A stretch of 64,000 nucleotides of DNA from Mucilaginibacter sp. PPCGB 2223 (GCF_001705515.1 NZ_MDJS01000001.1:1860001-1924000); one strand, 5' to 3'. Positions 8,795 to 16,312 are shown, counted from the first letter of the stretch. Made by a program: numbers and translations. The notes: generated by a model not told the origin, from the letters alone.

Positions 8795-9400
8795 TTATGC
8801 ACTAATGCGGTTAACGATCTCTTCGGCTAATGTTGTGATTTCGTCTATCGCTTTGGCATCGCTTCCATTCAAAACCCCTGCGGTGATTGATGACCTGGCA
8901 ATGCTTACCCTGTCGTGTATCATTGTTGTCAAAACGGGTGTTTCCATACTTTCTAAAAGGCCGCTCACTTCTTTAGTAATACCTGATCGGGGTTTAATCA
9001 TATTCATGACGATACCAGCTTGAATTTCTGGTTTCTTAAACTGCGCATCTTTCACCAAAGCGATTGTTGACCGGATAGCCATCACATCAAAAAAGCCTGC
9101 TTTGGTAGGGATTAATATGAAATCTGATAAGCTGAAAAGTTCCGGCAATTTGTTGGACAAATAAGGCGGAGTATCAACGATAATCAAATCGTATTCCAAC
9201 TTTGTAATTTCCTCCAAGTGTTCATTACCAACAACTGCTAAATCGGGCAATTCTTCCTGAATATGAAGAAGGCTTCCTTGCAAATCCGTATCAACCAATG
9301 CGACATTTAGCTGATCCTGAAAACACACTGCTAAATTCATGGCAAGTGTGCTTTTTCCTACGCCACCTTTTTGGTGAGCTACCGTGATAATCTTTCCCAT
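8795..9400 (-). CDS. parA: ParA family ATPase
   Basis: A 201-residue protein with the deviant Walker A motif KGGVGKST at residues 11-18 and the switch/Walker B strands VALVDTDLQGS and DLIIVDTPP. Length fits the short ParA/Soj-like forms on mobile elements. It would form ATP-dependent patches on DNA and take part in segregation or maintenance of the excised element. Downstream lies a small possible DNA-binding protein; upstream lies an array of AT-rich repeats that is a plausible partition site or operator. Confidence 0.9.
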   Translation of the reverse strand: MGKIITVAHQKGGVGKSTLAMNLAVCFQDQLNVALVDTDLQGSLLHIQEELPDLAVVGNEHLEEITKLEYDLIIVDTPPYLSNKLPELFSLSDFILIPTKAGFFDVMAIRSTIALVKDAQFKKPEIQAGIVMNMIKPRSGITKEVSGLLESMETPVLTTMIHDRVSIARSSITAGVLNGSDAKAIDEITTLAEEIVNRISA

Positions 9401-9420
9401 GTTATGTAATTCTAAATTGT

Positions 9421-9600
9421 TTTAAATGCATATTGCTGTAATTGCATAATGCTGTAAATCTTTAAATGCATATTTCATCAATTGCATATTTCTATAAGTA
9501 CATATTTCTGTAAAGCTGTCTTTCTGTAATTACAGCTTTCAATACTTACATAATTCTATAACTACATATTTATGCAAATACATAATTCTATAATTCTATA
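9421..9600. repeat. AT-rich iteron-like array upstream of parA
   Basis: About nine degenerate units of 16-20 nt occur in a row, with forms such as TGCATATTTC, ACATATTTCTGTAA and ACATAATTCTATAA. The array fills the gap between the parA start and the 113-residue gene and reaches into the 3' end of that gene. It is a plausible centromere-like site or ParA operator. A simple low-complexity origin for the repeats cannot be excluded. Confidence 0.55.
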
Positions 9601-9929
9601 TCAGGGAACGCTGCTCGTTTTGCTTTTTGACGTTCCAATAATTTCGATTGCTGAAGGGCATTATAAATCCAATCCTTTGCTAAAACTTTCCAGTTTTTAT
9701 GCGGCCTGCCGGTAACAGTTTTCCAATTCATTTTTTCGTAATACTGAAAGAAGGTTTGGGCATCCGGCAAAGTCATGCTTTGCTGATAGAAGTAAATAGC
9801 TACATGGCCAATAAGCGGTGGTATTTGATACCCCATTCCCTGGTTTACAGAATCAGCCAAATTGTCATCAAAGACATTGTTCAATTCTTGCTGCCTAAAA
9901 GGTCGCCGTTTAGCCCTGCGCTTCAACAT
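9588..9929 (-). CDS. Hypothetical protein of mobile elements
   Basis: A 113-residue basic protein. The C-terminal half has a motif FFQYYEKMNWKTVTGRPHKN followed by WKVLAKDWIYNA, a pattern that recurs in phage and plasmid replication-associated proteins as a small helical DNA-binding end. The very basic N-terminus (KRRAKRRPFRQQ) supports nucleic-acid contact. It lies 3 nt after an HTH gene, so both are likely in one operon leading into parA. The specific role is unknown. Confidence 0.7.
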   Translation of the reverse strand: MLKRRAKRRPFRQQELNNVFDDNLADSVNQGMGYQIPPLIGHVAIYFYQQSMTLPDAQTFFQYYEKMNWKTVTGRPHKNWKVLAKDWIYNALQQSKLLERQKAKRAAFPDIEL

Positions 9930-9932
9930 AAA

Positions 9933-10250
9933 TTAAAACTTAACAATAGTTGCCGTTTCCATAAGCCCTTCTATTTTATCAGCATCGTAATAGGTTACCT
10001 TGCCTAATTTGGTAAAGGGTATTTTCCCACTATCGCGCAAAGTCTGAAGTTTTCCGTGTGAGATATTTAATATCTTTCTGACCTCAATCGCTTTCAACCA
10101 CTTTTTTCCTTTACTACTGGCCTGGTCTCTAATAATTGATCTTAATTCCGAAAGTAAAAGATCTTTAAACTCTAATAAGTCGCCAACAGTAATCAACTGA
10201 TCGCGGAACACCTTTCCATGTTTATCGAAATGTGAAATAACTTTATCCAT
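9933..10250 (-). CDS. Excisionase-like helix-turn-helix protein (HTH_17 type)
   Basis: A 105-residue protein with an N-terminal helical extension and a C-terminal MerR/excisionase-like HTH: WLKAIEVRKILNISHGKLQT, then LRDSGKIPFTKLGKVTYYD. Such proteins in Bacteroidetes conjugative elements control excision or transcription by bending DNA. A 30-nt element shared with 3627-3656 lies 45 nt upstream of the start, consistent with shared regulation of this operon and the transfer operon, though that is inference. Confidence 0.82.
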   Translation of the reverse strand: MDKVISHFDKHGKVFRDQLITVGDLLEFKDLLLSELRSIIRDQASSKGKKWLKAIEVRKILNISHGKLQTLRDSGKIPFTKLGKVTYYDADKIEGLMETATIVKF

Positions 10251-10295
10251 AGTCCAATACTTTAATCAGACAAAATTGAATACGAAGATTTTAAG

Positions 10296-10325
10296 TTTTT
10301 CACCACTCGTACATAACTTAGGTGT
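10296..10325 (-). promoter_or_regulatory. Conserved 30-nt upstream element, copy 2
   Basis: Second copy of the element at 3627-3656, with the same orientation relative to the downstream minus-strand gene. Identical segments include CACCTAAGTTA and GTGGTGAAAAA. It lies in the 383-nt gap 10251-10633, which otherwise holds only a possible 46-codon ORF on the plus strand and a short CACC/GGTG hairpin near 10590-10610. Confidence 0.5.
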
Positions 10326-10391
10326 TTTTTTTAAGCCAAGTCGAAAGTATTAGAGAGCCGTTATGGATGGTGCCACTGCAAGAAAATTTAG

Positions 10392-10532
10392 ATGTTTTGT
10401 ATTGTGGCCGGTAGGATTTTTCTTAATGGGTTTTACCTCAGCGATTCAGAAAATATCTATGAGTTATCAAAAAGCTATGATTATCAGTGGGACCACCAAA
10501 TCGAAGACTTTTTAAAAGATGATAACAATTAG
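10392..10532 (+). CDS. Possible 46-residue small protein
   Basis: An ATG at 10392 opens a frame of 46 codons ending at TAG 10530-10532. The product begins MFCIVAGRIFLNGFYLSDSE and ends with an acidic tail (DFLKDDNN). Amino-acid composition in this frame looks more protein-like than the other frames. No family was recognised. It may be a remnant or a chance ORF; it lies opposite in strand to its neighbours. Confidence 0.25.
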   Translation: MFCIVAGRIFLNGFYLSDSENIYELSKSYDYQWDHQIEDFLKDDNN

Positions 10533-10633
10533 GCTATTTAATAAAAGGGCAAATCCTTTTTTGCTCGAATAAGCACGAATAATTTTTTTCTCTCACCTCA
10601 ATGGGTGAAAAAAGATAAAGAAAAGTGTGCCTG

Positions 10634-11488
10634 TTATTTTGATGGCTTTATCTTAAGCAGATTTGATTTACTTACTCTATTCAAATGATTAGTAAAATGC
10701 CGCAAGCCTTTTTTTGTAAGTTCTACATATGTATCAAAATATTCCCTTGTAATAACGTCAATTAATACCTCGTCTCCGAAAAGGTAATCGCTGGTTTTAG
10801 AATCAGTATCCATTGATCTTAAAATAACATGGTTTACATTTTGAAGGTCAAAATCATCTGTGTTCTTGCTCGCCAATACTAAATTGCCATCTAAGACAAT
10901 TACATATTGCCTTAAAAACGTTCGGGCTTTGTCACTATGAACTATTCTGTTTTCGTATTGCCGCGAAAAAAGCTCTTTTAAATATTTTCTCCCCTGGAAA
11001 ATATTCATGACTGCCTTATATATTGTGGAATCATTTGAGCCTTTTAACGCTTCAAAGTAGGTTCTGGCCTTGGAGATATTTATATCGTCATAGAAATGCT
11101 GATTAAGTTCAGTGTTAGCACCCCCTATCAAGACGGATCCGCGGCCCTCAATTTTAAGATCAGTTGAATAATCAATTTTCTGTACTATTCCTAAGATTGT
11201 TAGGGGATCATAAACTTCCTCAAAAAAAACCCATGGATATTTATCAGTCTTTTTACACTCTATTAGTAATTGAGATCCCACAGGACCATTGCTCCATTCA
11301 TTATCTTGGTCCTGGAAAATGGCGACAACATCAAGTTCGCGAATGCTCTTTTCTCCGTTCTGAAAAGTAATATTAGAAAACACCAAAACGTTATCCTCAT
11401 TGCGTAACTTCTCCGTTAATTCGAGTTCTAAAGGAAAGCCAGACTTTTTTATCTCCGCTCTTATTTTGTCCTCTAAAGATTTATCCAT
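10634..11488 (-). CDS. Putative PD-(D/E)XK nuclease-fold protein
   Basis: A 284-residue protein. Asp53 in RELDVVAIF and the ECKK motif (E77, K79) in SQLLIECKK are spaced like the D...ExK active site of PD-(D/E)XK nucleases; the strand pattern around them also fits. The C-terminal 180 residues have no recognised domain. The gene ends a run of three minus-strand genes together with a HEPN-domain gene and an unknown gene. The arrangement fits a defence or toxin cargo cassette in an integrative element. Nuclease activity is inferred from two motifs only; a restriction-like or non-catalytic role is possible. Confidence 0.6.
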   Translation of the reverse strand: MDKSLEDKIRAEIKKSGFPLELELTEKLRNEDNVLVFSNITFQNGEKSIRELDVVAIFQDQDNEWSNGPVGSQLLIECKKTDKYPWVFFEEVYDPLTILGIVQKIDYSTDLKIEGRGSVLIGGANTELNQHFYDDINISKARTYFEALKGSNDSTIYKAVMNIFQGRKYLKELFSRQYENRIVHSDKARTFLRQYVIVLDGNLVLASKNTDDFDLQNVNHVILRSMDTDSKTSDYLFGDEVLIDVITREYFDTYVELTKKGLRHFTNHLNRVSKSNLLKIKPSK

Positions 11489-11514
11489 AGTGAAGTTAAA
11501 CGTTGAAATCTGCC

Positions 11515-12348
11515 TTAATCTTTAGCATGAATTTTCATTATCTTGATATACTTTTTGAGGAAGACCGTAAATTCATCTTGGTAGTCTTTAGGTATAGTTG
11601 ATGCATTATGGGCTATCGCATTGCGGATTTTCGTCATAGAATTTACATGAGCCAAGATTTCATCTGATTCTTTCGAATTTGAAAACATATTTGGATAACC
11701 TTTAATAATTTTTCCGTAATCATCCCACATGCAATAAAACAATATATTGTCGCCTCGTTCAGGAAGCATCTCTGATAAACTTACATCATTTCGTATAGAT
11801 TCAGCTTTTGATAAATCAACAGTTTGCGTTAAAGATGTTTCCCAATTGACACCGATAATTTTTGACAAACGATGCGCTATGAACTTTCGGAGGCTATTCT
11901 CTAAGTGGTAAAGCACATAATATAGTTTCGCAAAAAAATCAGCTGATTTTTTCGTTTTAGATGTTATAAAAGGTATATCACTCGGCTTCCATTCCAAATG
12001 TTCTGAATTCACGGAATAATTTATAAATGGAACATCAGCATCTTTTACTAAGTCGCCAACTTCTTTTTCAAAATGACCTTCTAAACAATAACCCACTTTC
12101 TTTTTTAGAAACTTAACTTTTTTCTTTTTGGGTCTGGCTTTGTCCGAATTATCTTTTAAATATTGATTAATGTTTGAATATGGCACCAATTTAAGATGTG
12201 TAAAAGCGTCTTTAATGTCTTGAGCAGTAAATTCAGGGATTTCTTTAACCTTATGGATAAAGTAAGCAAATAAATCTATTTTGTCAGAAGACTTGCTTTT
12301 ATGAAAATTAATAACCTTTTCAAGAAATATGTTTAATTCATCAAACAT
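11515..12348 (-). CDS. HEPN-domain protein (Swt1-like C-terminus)
   Basis: A 277-residue protein. The C-terminal half contains a helical region with YHLENSLRKFIAHRLSKII and a late RNAIAH (R242 to H247), which is the R-x4-H signature of HEPN RNases and of Swt1-type HEPN domains. The N-terminal 90 residues are charged with a run of lysines (KARPKKKKVKFLKKK). HEPN proteins are often toxins or defence effectors that cut RNA. It lies 26 nt upstream of the nuclease-like gene and 2 nt downstream of the unknown gene, suggesting one transcript. Catalysis is inferred from the motif. Confidence 0.65.
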   Translation of the reverse strand: MFDELNIFLEKVINFHKSKSSDKIDLFAYFIHKVKEIPEFTAQDIKDAFTHLKLVPYSNINQYLKDNSDKARPKKKKVKFLKKKVGYCLEGHFEKEVGDLVKDADVPFINYSVNSEHLEWKPSDIPFITSKTKKSADFFAKLYYVLYHLENSLRKFIAHRLSKIIGVNWETSLTQTVDLSKAESIRNDVSLSEMLPERGDNILFYCMWDDYGKIIKGYPNMFSNSKESDEILAHVNSMTKIRNAIAHNASTIPKDYQDEFTVFLKKYIKIMKIHAKD

Positions 12349-12350
12349 GA

Positions 12351-12932
12351 TTATTCAGCTGTCGGTTTTTCCTTTTTCTTTTTGACAGCCTTAACTTCTT
12401 TTGATGTAGAATTACCTTTCAAGATTTCTTTGGCGTAAGCTATACCTTCCGGCTTAATTATAAAAGTATTATTTTGTGATTTTATCCAGTCTTTTTTAAT
12501 ACAGCTATTAATATTATTAGCCAAATTTGCTGTTGTACTTGTTGAAGACCTGTTGTTTTCTTTGTATTTCTCAATAATATCTTCGCGTTTAAAAGTATCA
12601 GTGCCAAACTTTGATGCAAAGAATGCATAACATAGCACCCATTCGGGTTCTGTTTTTGGATAATTCTTAACCACTAAATCTTTTAAACTTGGGTAATCAT
12701 TATCGTCCTCTTGTTGCGTATCTGATATGTCTTCAAAGTTGTCGGAATTACCATTTAATAATTTAGGATTATTTACAGGCTTTGAGCCATTATTTGTTTG
12801 CGCAGGATTAGTCGTTGTGCCAATTCCAAATCTTTCAATCAAGTATTTGATGACGCGAAATTTTGCATCTTCATCAAGTTCCTTTACCAATTCAGTACAT
12901 TTCGCAATAGCTTCAATTTCTTTATCAAACAT
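12351..12932 (-). CDS. Unknown protein of the nuclease/HEPN cassette
   Basis: A 193-residue protein with a short N-terminal helical segment (EIEAIAKCTELVKELDED then FRVIKYLIERFG), a low-complexity Asn/Asp-rich linker at about 40-78, and a C-terminal domain that looks like a winged helix (PEWVLCYAFFASKFG, TFKREDIIEKYKE, then IKPEGIAYAKEIL). The tail is lysine-rich. It is the first gene of the three-gene set, so it could be the regulator or neutralising partner, but nothing in the sequence proves that. Confidence 0.6.
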   Translation of the reverse strand: MFDKEIEAIAKCTELVKELDEDAKFRVIKYLIERFGIGTTTNPAQTNNGSKPVNNPKLLNGNSDNFEDISDTQQEDDNDYPSLKDLVVKNYPKTEPEWVLCYAFFASKFGTDTFKREDIIEKYKENNRSSTSTTANLANNINSCIKKDWIKSQNNTFIIKPEGIAYAKEILKGNSTSKEVKAVKKKKEKPTAE

Positions 12933-13226
12933 TATGTTACGGGTTTAATCAAAAAACATGGGGGATAACATATAAAGTTAGATCAGTTGAATTGAATACG
13001 CAAACTAAAACGCTGTGTTTCATATATTTTGTTAGTAACTAACATGTATGTTAATAAACAGGGAATGGAAGATTTTAATTCTTTAGGAAACTTTAATAAA
13101 TTTCAGTTTAAAAGAACATAATGCCATAATAATTCTGAAAAATATTGTCAGTATAAGTATATTTGTAAAAGATAATTATCGTTCTTTAAACGTATCAAAG
13201 TAATACAAGTTAGTACAAAGTAATTC

Positions 13227-13245
13227 GGTGACCTTTTCGGTGACC
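13227..13245. repeat. Paired GGTGACC boxes upstream of the integrase
   Basis: Two copies of TCGGTGACC (the first in TTCGGTGACC) are spaced 12 nt apart. The 22-nt block starting here resembles the block at 13498-13519 at 17 of 22 positions. Possible binding site for integrase arm domains or a regulator. Confidence 0.4.
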
Positions 13246-13302
13246 ATACAAAATTGCATCGTCATAACTTACTGATATTTAAGCATATAGTACATTAAAA
13301 AA

Positions 13303-13319
13303 TGATCCCAGCGGGATCA
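13303..13319. repeat. 7-bp inverted repeat with 3-nt spacer
   Basis: TGATCCC and GGGATCA surround AGC. The size and form suit a recombinase core site or an operator. It lies 311 nt upstream of the integrase start, where base composition changes. Confidence 0.3.
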
Positions 13320-13363
13320 CAGAAGACGAAAAAAAAGTCTATTTCGTTTCCGAATTTGGTAAA

Positions 13364-13394
13364 GGAGCTTCTTGAAAAAGAGGCTCCTTTTTTT
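13364..13394 (+). terminator. Strong intrinsic terminator
   Basis: GGAGCTTCTT pairs with AAGAGGCTCC (ten pairs including one G-T) around a short A-rich loop and is followed by seven T. No plus-strand gene is visible upstream, so it may end a small RNA or belong to a chromosomal gene displaced by integration. Confidence 0.75.
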
Positions 13395-13497
13395 GTTTAT
13401 AGCCGTTTTAGCGTGGAAACGCAGATTACGCCAGGACAATTCCGGACTTCTTTTTAAAATTCCAATTCAATTTAAGGCAAGGTCATGCAAGGAAAAA

Positions 13498-13562
13498 GGT
13501 ACCCTATTCGGTACCCATATGTTTTTCCTCAATTTTATGGGTACCGAATTGATCAGGTACCC
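13498..13562. repeat. Four GGTACC boxes forming inverted repeats
   Basis: GGTACC occurs four times in 65 nt (13498, 13510, 13540 and 13556). ATTCGGTACCC at 13506-13516 and GGGTACCGAAT at 13539-13549 form an 11-bp perfect inverted repeat around 22 nt. The region lies 68-132 nt upstream of the integrase ATG and could be an operator or arm-binding site. Confidence 0.5.
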
Positions 13563-13629
13563 ATTGGATTACTTTGTATCAGTTTGATTTTCAGTTCAAA
13601 GAACCAGGTTTCACTTAAAAATTTTGGTT

Positions 13630-14874
13630 ATGAAAATTAATGAAGAGTTGTCTATTTTATTCTGGCTGAAGCGGGACAAGGGTTCCAAAGACGGCCTCGT
13701 TCCCATCTACGTACGTATTACCGTGAACGGCGACCGGGACGGTTTTTCTTCGGGTAAAAAGATCCATCCCGATCATTGGGATGAAGAAAAGGGCGAAGCG
13801 ACCGCAGACTGCCCCAATCATCTTTTGATCAACAGCTATATCACCAAGACGTTGGCAGGTATCGAGCGTAGCTACAACCAGGTGTCAGCATCATCCCCGA
13901 GGATCAAAGCGGTCATGGTCAAAGACGCCTACCTGCCTAAGAAAACTTCCTCTCATACTTTAATGCAGGCATTCGGGTTACACAACGATGAGTTCGCCGT
14001 TAAGGTAAAGAAGAAGAAAGGTTCACAAAAAACACTGGACAGGTTTGAGCGGCTCAAAGATTATACCCGCGCATTTTTGAAAAAGAAATATAAGGTTGCC
14101 GATATCGATCTGGAGGATATCAATACCGGTTTTGCCGTCAATTTTTATCATCATTTGCTTGCGGAGGATATCGGCGAAAACACGGCGATGAAATATGTAA
14201 AGACGCTGAAGCAGATCGTTAAGCGGGCCAAGATCGAAGGCTGGACGAAATTTAATGCGCTGGAGGGCTTTAAGTGCACCTATGAACAGCCTGACCGGGA
14301 ATACCTGGAAATGGACGAGGTGATGAGGATATACCGTAAGAAAATTGACATCGAACGCCTGGCCGAGGTTCGGGATGCTTTTATCTTCTGCTGCTTTACC
14401 GGCTACGCGTATGAAACCACTTATAACCTGGCGCCTGAAAATGTGTTTAAGGGCCTGGATGGAAAACAATGGGTAACGAAAGACCGGTCAAAAACAGGGT
14501 CGGAAGAATGCGTCCCCCTGATGCCTATTCCTTTGGCCATTATAAAAAAATACCAGGATCACCCTTATTGTGTAGAGTATAACAAATTATTGCCGATCAA
14601 CAGCAACTATCGTTATAATGTGTATTTAAAAGAGCTGGCCAATATCTGCGGCATCAAAAAGAACCTCACGACACATACGGCACGTCATACGTTCGCGACG
14701 ACCGTTACGCTTGAAAATGACGTTCCGATTGAAACGGTCGGCAGGATGCTGGGTCACAAAGACCTACGCACGACACAGATCTACGCCAAGGTCACCAAGC
14801 GGAAGATCAGCAATAATATGAAGGCGCTCACCGGTAAAATATTTACGACTAACGGCAATTTAAAATCAGCTTAA
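13630..14874 (+). CDS. Tyrosine recombinase/integrase
   Basis: A 414-residue integrase of the Bacteroidetes type. The N-terminal arm-binding region (LFWLKRDKGSKDGLVPIYVR) is followed by a SAM-like core-binding domain (about 100-200) and a catalytic domain. Catalytic residues are visible in HTARHTFATT (H-x-x-R), MLGHKDLRTTQIY (GH and the nucleophile Y). The ATG at 13630 is preferred over an in-frame TTG at 13624 because the family starts at this point. It is GC-richer than the transfer genes to the left. It would catalyse integration and excision; a 697-nt repeat-bearing gap upstream is a candidate attachment region. Confidence 0.93.
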   Translation: MKINEELSILFWLKRDKGSKDGLVPIYVRITVNGDRDGFSSGKKIHPDHWDEEKGEATADCPNHLLINSYITKTLAGIERSYNQVSASSPRIKAVMVKDAYLPKKTSSHTLMQAFGLHNDEFAVKVKKKKGSQKTLDRFERLKDYTRAFLKKKYKVADIDLEDINTGFAVNFYHHLLAEDIGENTAMKYVKTLKQIVKRAKIEGWTKFNALEGFKCTYEQPDREYLEMDEVMRIYRKKIDIERLAEVRDAFIFCCFTGYAYETTYNLAPENVFKGLDGKQWVTKDRSKTGSEECVPLMPIPLAIIKKYQDHPYCVEYNKLLPINSNYRYNVYLKELANICGIKKNLTTHTARHTFATTVTLENDVPIETVGRMLGHKDLRTTQIYAKVTKRKISNNMKALTGKIFTTNGNLKSA

Positions 14875-14879
14875 CCGAC

Positions 14880-15872
14880 ATGGAAATCAACACAAATATT
14901 ATAGCAGATATTCAATCGATCATTCAAAATGCCCGTAACACGGCTATACGCGCTGTAGATCATGAGCGTGTCGTTATGTACTGGCATATTGGCCGACGCA
15001 TTTTTGAAGAGGAACAAGGTGGCCAAGATCGTGCGGCCTATGGAGATAAACTCATCAAATATTTATCTGAGAAATTACAACCGCAATTCGGCGGTGGTTT
15101 TTCTTCGAGAAATCTAAGCCTGTTCCGTCAGTTTTATCGCTCATTTCCAATTGTGCACGCACTGCGTGCACAATTGAGCTGGTCGCATTATCGGTCGTTA
15201 CTTACAGTGGGTCATGAAGATCAGCGAGAGTTTTATCTTCATGAAACCATAAAAAACAATTGGACATCGCGGCAGTTAGAACGACAGTTATCCAGTCATT
15301 TGTATGAACGCTTATTGTTGAGTACAGATAAAGAAACTGTTTTGGCCATGGCCAGGAACGAGCAACAACCAAAAGAAGCTAAAGAGATCATCAAAGACCC
15401 CATGGTCCTGGAATTCCTTGGCCTGAAACAGGAAAGCGCATACTTTGAGAAAGACCTGGAATCGGCCTTGATCACCCATATCCAGGAATTCATGCTGGAA
15501 CTTGGGAACGGGTTCTCGTTCGTAGCCCGTCAGAAACGTATTCATTTGGATGGCGATGATTTTTTCGTTGATCTGGTGTTTTACAACCGCTTATTACAGT
15601 GCTTTGTAATCGTCGAACTGAAAACTCATAAAGTCACTCATCAAGACATAGGCCAATTACAGATGTATGTAAACTATCATGATCGGGTAGAACGTTTAGC
15701 TCATGAAAATCCCACAGTGGGCATATTGCTTTGTTTGGAGAAAAATGATACCGTCGTCAAATTTTCATTGCCTGAAAACAGTAATGTTTTTGCTTCAAAA
15801 TACCAATTATATCTACCAACGGCTGAACAACTAACGAGCGAGATCAACGATGTTAAAAAGCATCTCAAATAA
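14880..15872 (+). CDS. PDDEXK nuclease domain protein (DUF1016/YhcG family)
   Basis: A 330-residue protein with the DUF1016 N-terminal part (VVMYWHIGRRIFEEEQGG, FSSRNLSLFRQFYRSFPIV, QLSWSHYRSLL) and the C-terminal nuclease fold (RIHLDGDDFFVDLVFYNRLL, then CFVIVELK). Family proteins are often found beside restriction-modification or integrase genes; their substrates are not well defined. It starts 5 nt after the integrase stop, suggesting cotranscription. A 29-bp near-perfect palindrome lies inside the gene at 15148-15176, and a related one sits 37 nt beyond its stop. A short hairpin (CAAGG...CCTTG) also follows the stop. Confidence 0.9.
   Translation: MEINTNIIADIQSIIQNARNTAIRAVDHERVVMYWHIGRRIFEEEQGGQDRAAYGDKLIKYLSEKLQPQFGGGFSSRNLSLFRQFYRSFPIVHALRAQLSWSHYRSLLTVGHEDQREFYLHETIKNNWTSRQLERQLSSHLYERLLLSTDKETVLAMARNEQQPKEAKEIIKDPMVLEFLGLKQESAYFEKDLESALITHIQEFMLELGNGFSFVARQKRIHLDGDDFFVDLVFYNRLLQCFVIVELKTHKVTHQDIGQLQMYVNYHDRVERLAHENPTVGILLCLEKNDTVVKFSLPENSNVFASKYQLYLPTAEQLTSEINDVKKHLK
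15148..15176. repeat. 29-bp palindrome inside the DUF1016 gene
   Basis: Arms CAATTGTGCACGCA and TGCGTGCACAATTG are perfectly complementary around a single C. It encodes IVHALRAQL in a part of the protein that aligns normally to the family, so it does not look like an insertion. The inner 27 nt match 15915-15941 at 22 positions. Confidence 0.7.
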
Positions 15873-15908
15873 ATTCAAGGTGCCAATTTGGCTCCTTGAC
15901 TGACCACC

Positions 15909-15947
15909 AATCTGAATTGTGTACGCGGTGCGTTCACAATTCAGATT
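15909..15947. repeat. 39-nt hairpin related to the intragenic palindrome
   Basis: The arms AATCTGAATTGTG and CACAATTCAGATT pair perfectly, and the stem extends to 17 of 18 pairs with a GGT loop. The core resembles the palindrome at 15148-15176. No T-run follows, so it is not a classic terminator, though it may protect the 3' end of the mRNA. Confidence 0.65.
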
Positions 15948-16077
15948 TCCTTATTTCCGCAGCCGATGTCTGCGGAACCCCTCGCTTTGGTCTTGATCTT
16001 TTAGCTGCTGTAAAAGCAATCTTTTCGCCAGTGGCTACGGGCGGGCGGTACGGGCTAAAAGACGTGTTCAACCCAAA

Positions 16078-16128
16078 CGCCCCGTGTTTTGCGCCTGAGA
16101 AGATCCTCATCCTGCAAAACACGGGGCG
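16078..16128. repeat. 15-bp inverted repeat, long hairpin
   Basis: CGCCCCGTGTTTTGC at 16078-16092 and its exact complement at 16114-16128 surround a 21-nt loop. The gap 15873-16162 between the DUF1016 gene and the 49-residue gene is otherwise gene-free, apart from the other hairpins listed. Function unknown; a structured untranslated region or a small RNA is possible. Confidence 0.5.
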
Positions 16129-16129
16129 A

Positions 16130-16152
16130 AAAGGGCTCCGCAAAGCGGAGCC
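16130..16152 (-). terminator. Probable intrinsic terminator of the PRTRC operon
   Basis: On the minus strand GGCTCCGC-TTT-GCGGAGCC forms an 8-bp GC-rich stem and is followed by CTTTTC. It begins about 10 nt after the stop of the last minus-strand gene (16163), which fits the end of the PRTRC transcript. Confidence 0.6.
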
Positions 16153-16162
16153 GTCCGGCAAT

Positions 16163-16312
16163 TCAAAGTTCGACGACGATACCGTCCTGGCAATCGGCAG
16201 CTTCGGCCTCCGCATCCGCTAATTCATCGAACACTTTATTGTTCCCGTTTTCATCGGTCACTATGCCAGCGTATTCTGCACCGCCAAAGATTTCTAATAC
16301 TAAATAGCACAT
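16163..16312 (-). CDS. 49-residue acidic small protein at the end of the PRTRC cluster
   Basis: ATG at 16310-16312, stop at 16163-16165. The product begins MCYLVLEIFGGAEYAGIVTD and continues ENGNNKVFDELADAEAEAAD before ending GIVVEL. The composition, acidic repeats and clean stop followed by a terminator-like hairpin support a real gene. It lies about 95 nt after the ThiF gene. No function is recognised; the pattern (a short beta meander, then an alternating acidic helix) suits a small binding protein. Confidence 0.65.
   Translation of the reverse strand: MCYLVLEIFGGAEYAGIVTDENGNNKVFDELADAEAEAADCQDGIVVEL

Larger units (their letters stand above)
12933..13629. other. 697-nt gene-free stretch before the integrase
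   Basis: No convincing gene was found here. The left part is AT-rich like the transfer region; the right part leads into GC-richer DNA. The stretch contains paired GGTnACC boxes at 13227-13245 and 13498-13562, a 17-bp palindrome at 13303-13319 and a terminator at 13364-13394. This mixture directly upstream of a tyrosine integrase suggests an attachment region, but no tRNA or duplicated core could be identified within the window. Confidence 0.5.

Noticed and set aside
10585..10610. CACC/GGTG hairpin near 10590-10610 as a terminator
   Set aside because: The runs flanking it are T before and A after on both strands, so they pair with each other instead of forming a terminator tail.
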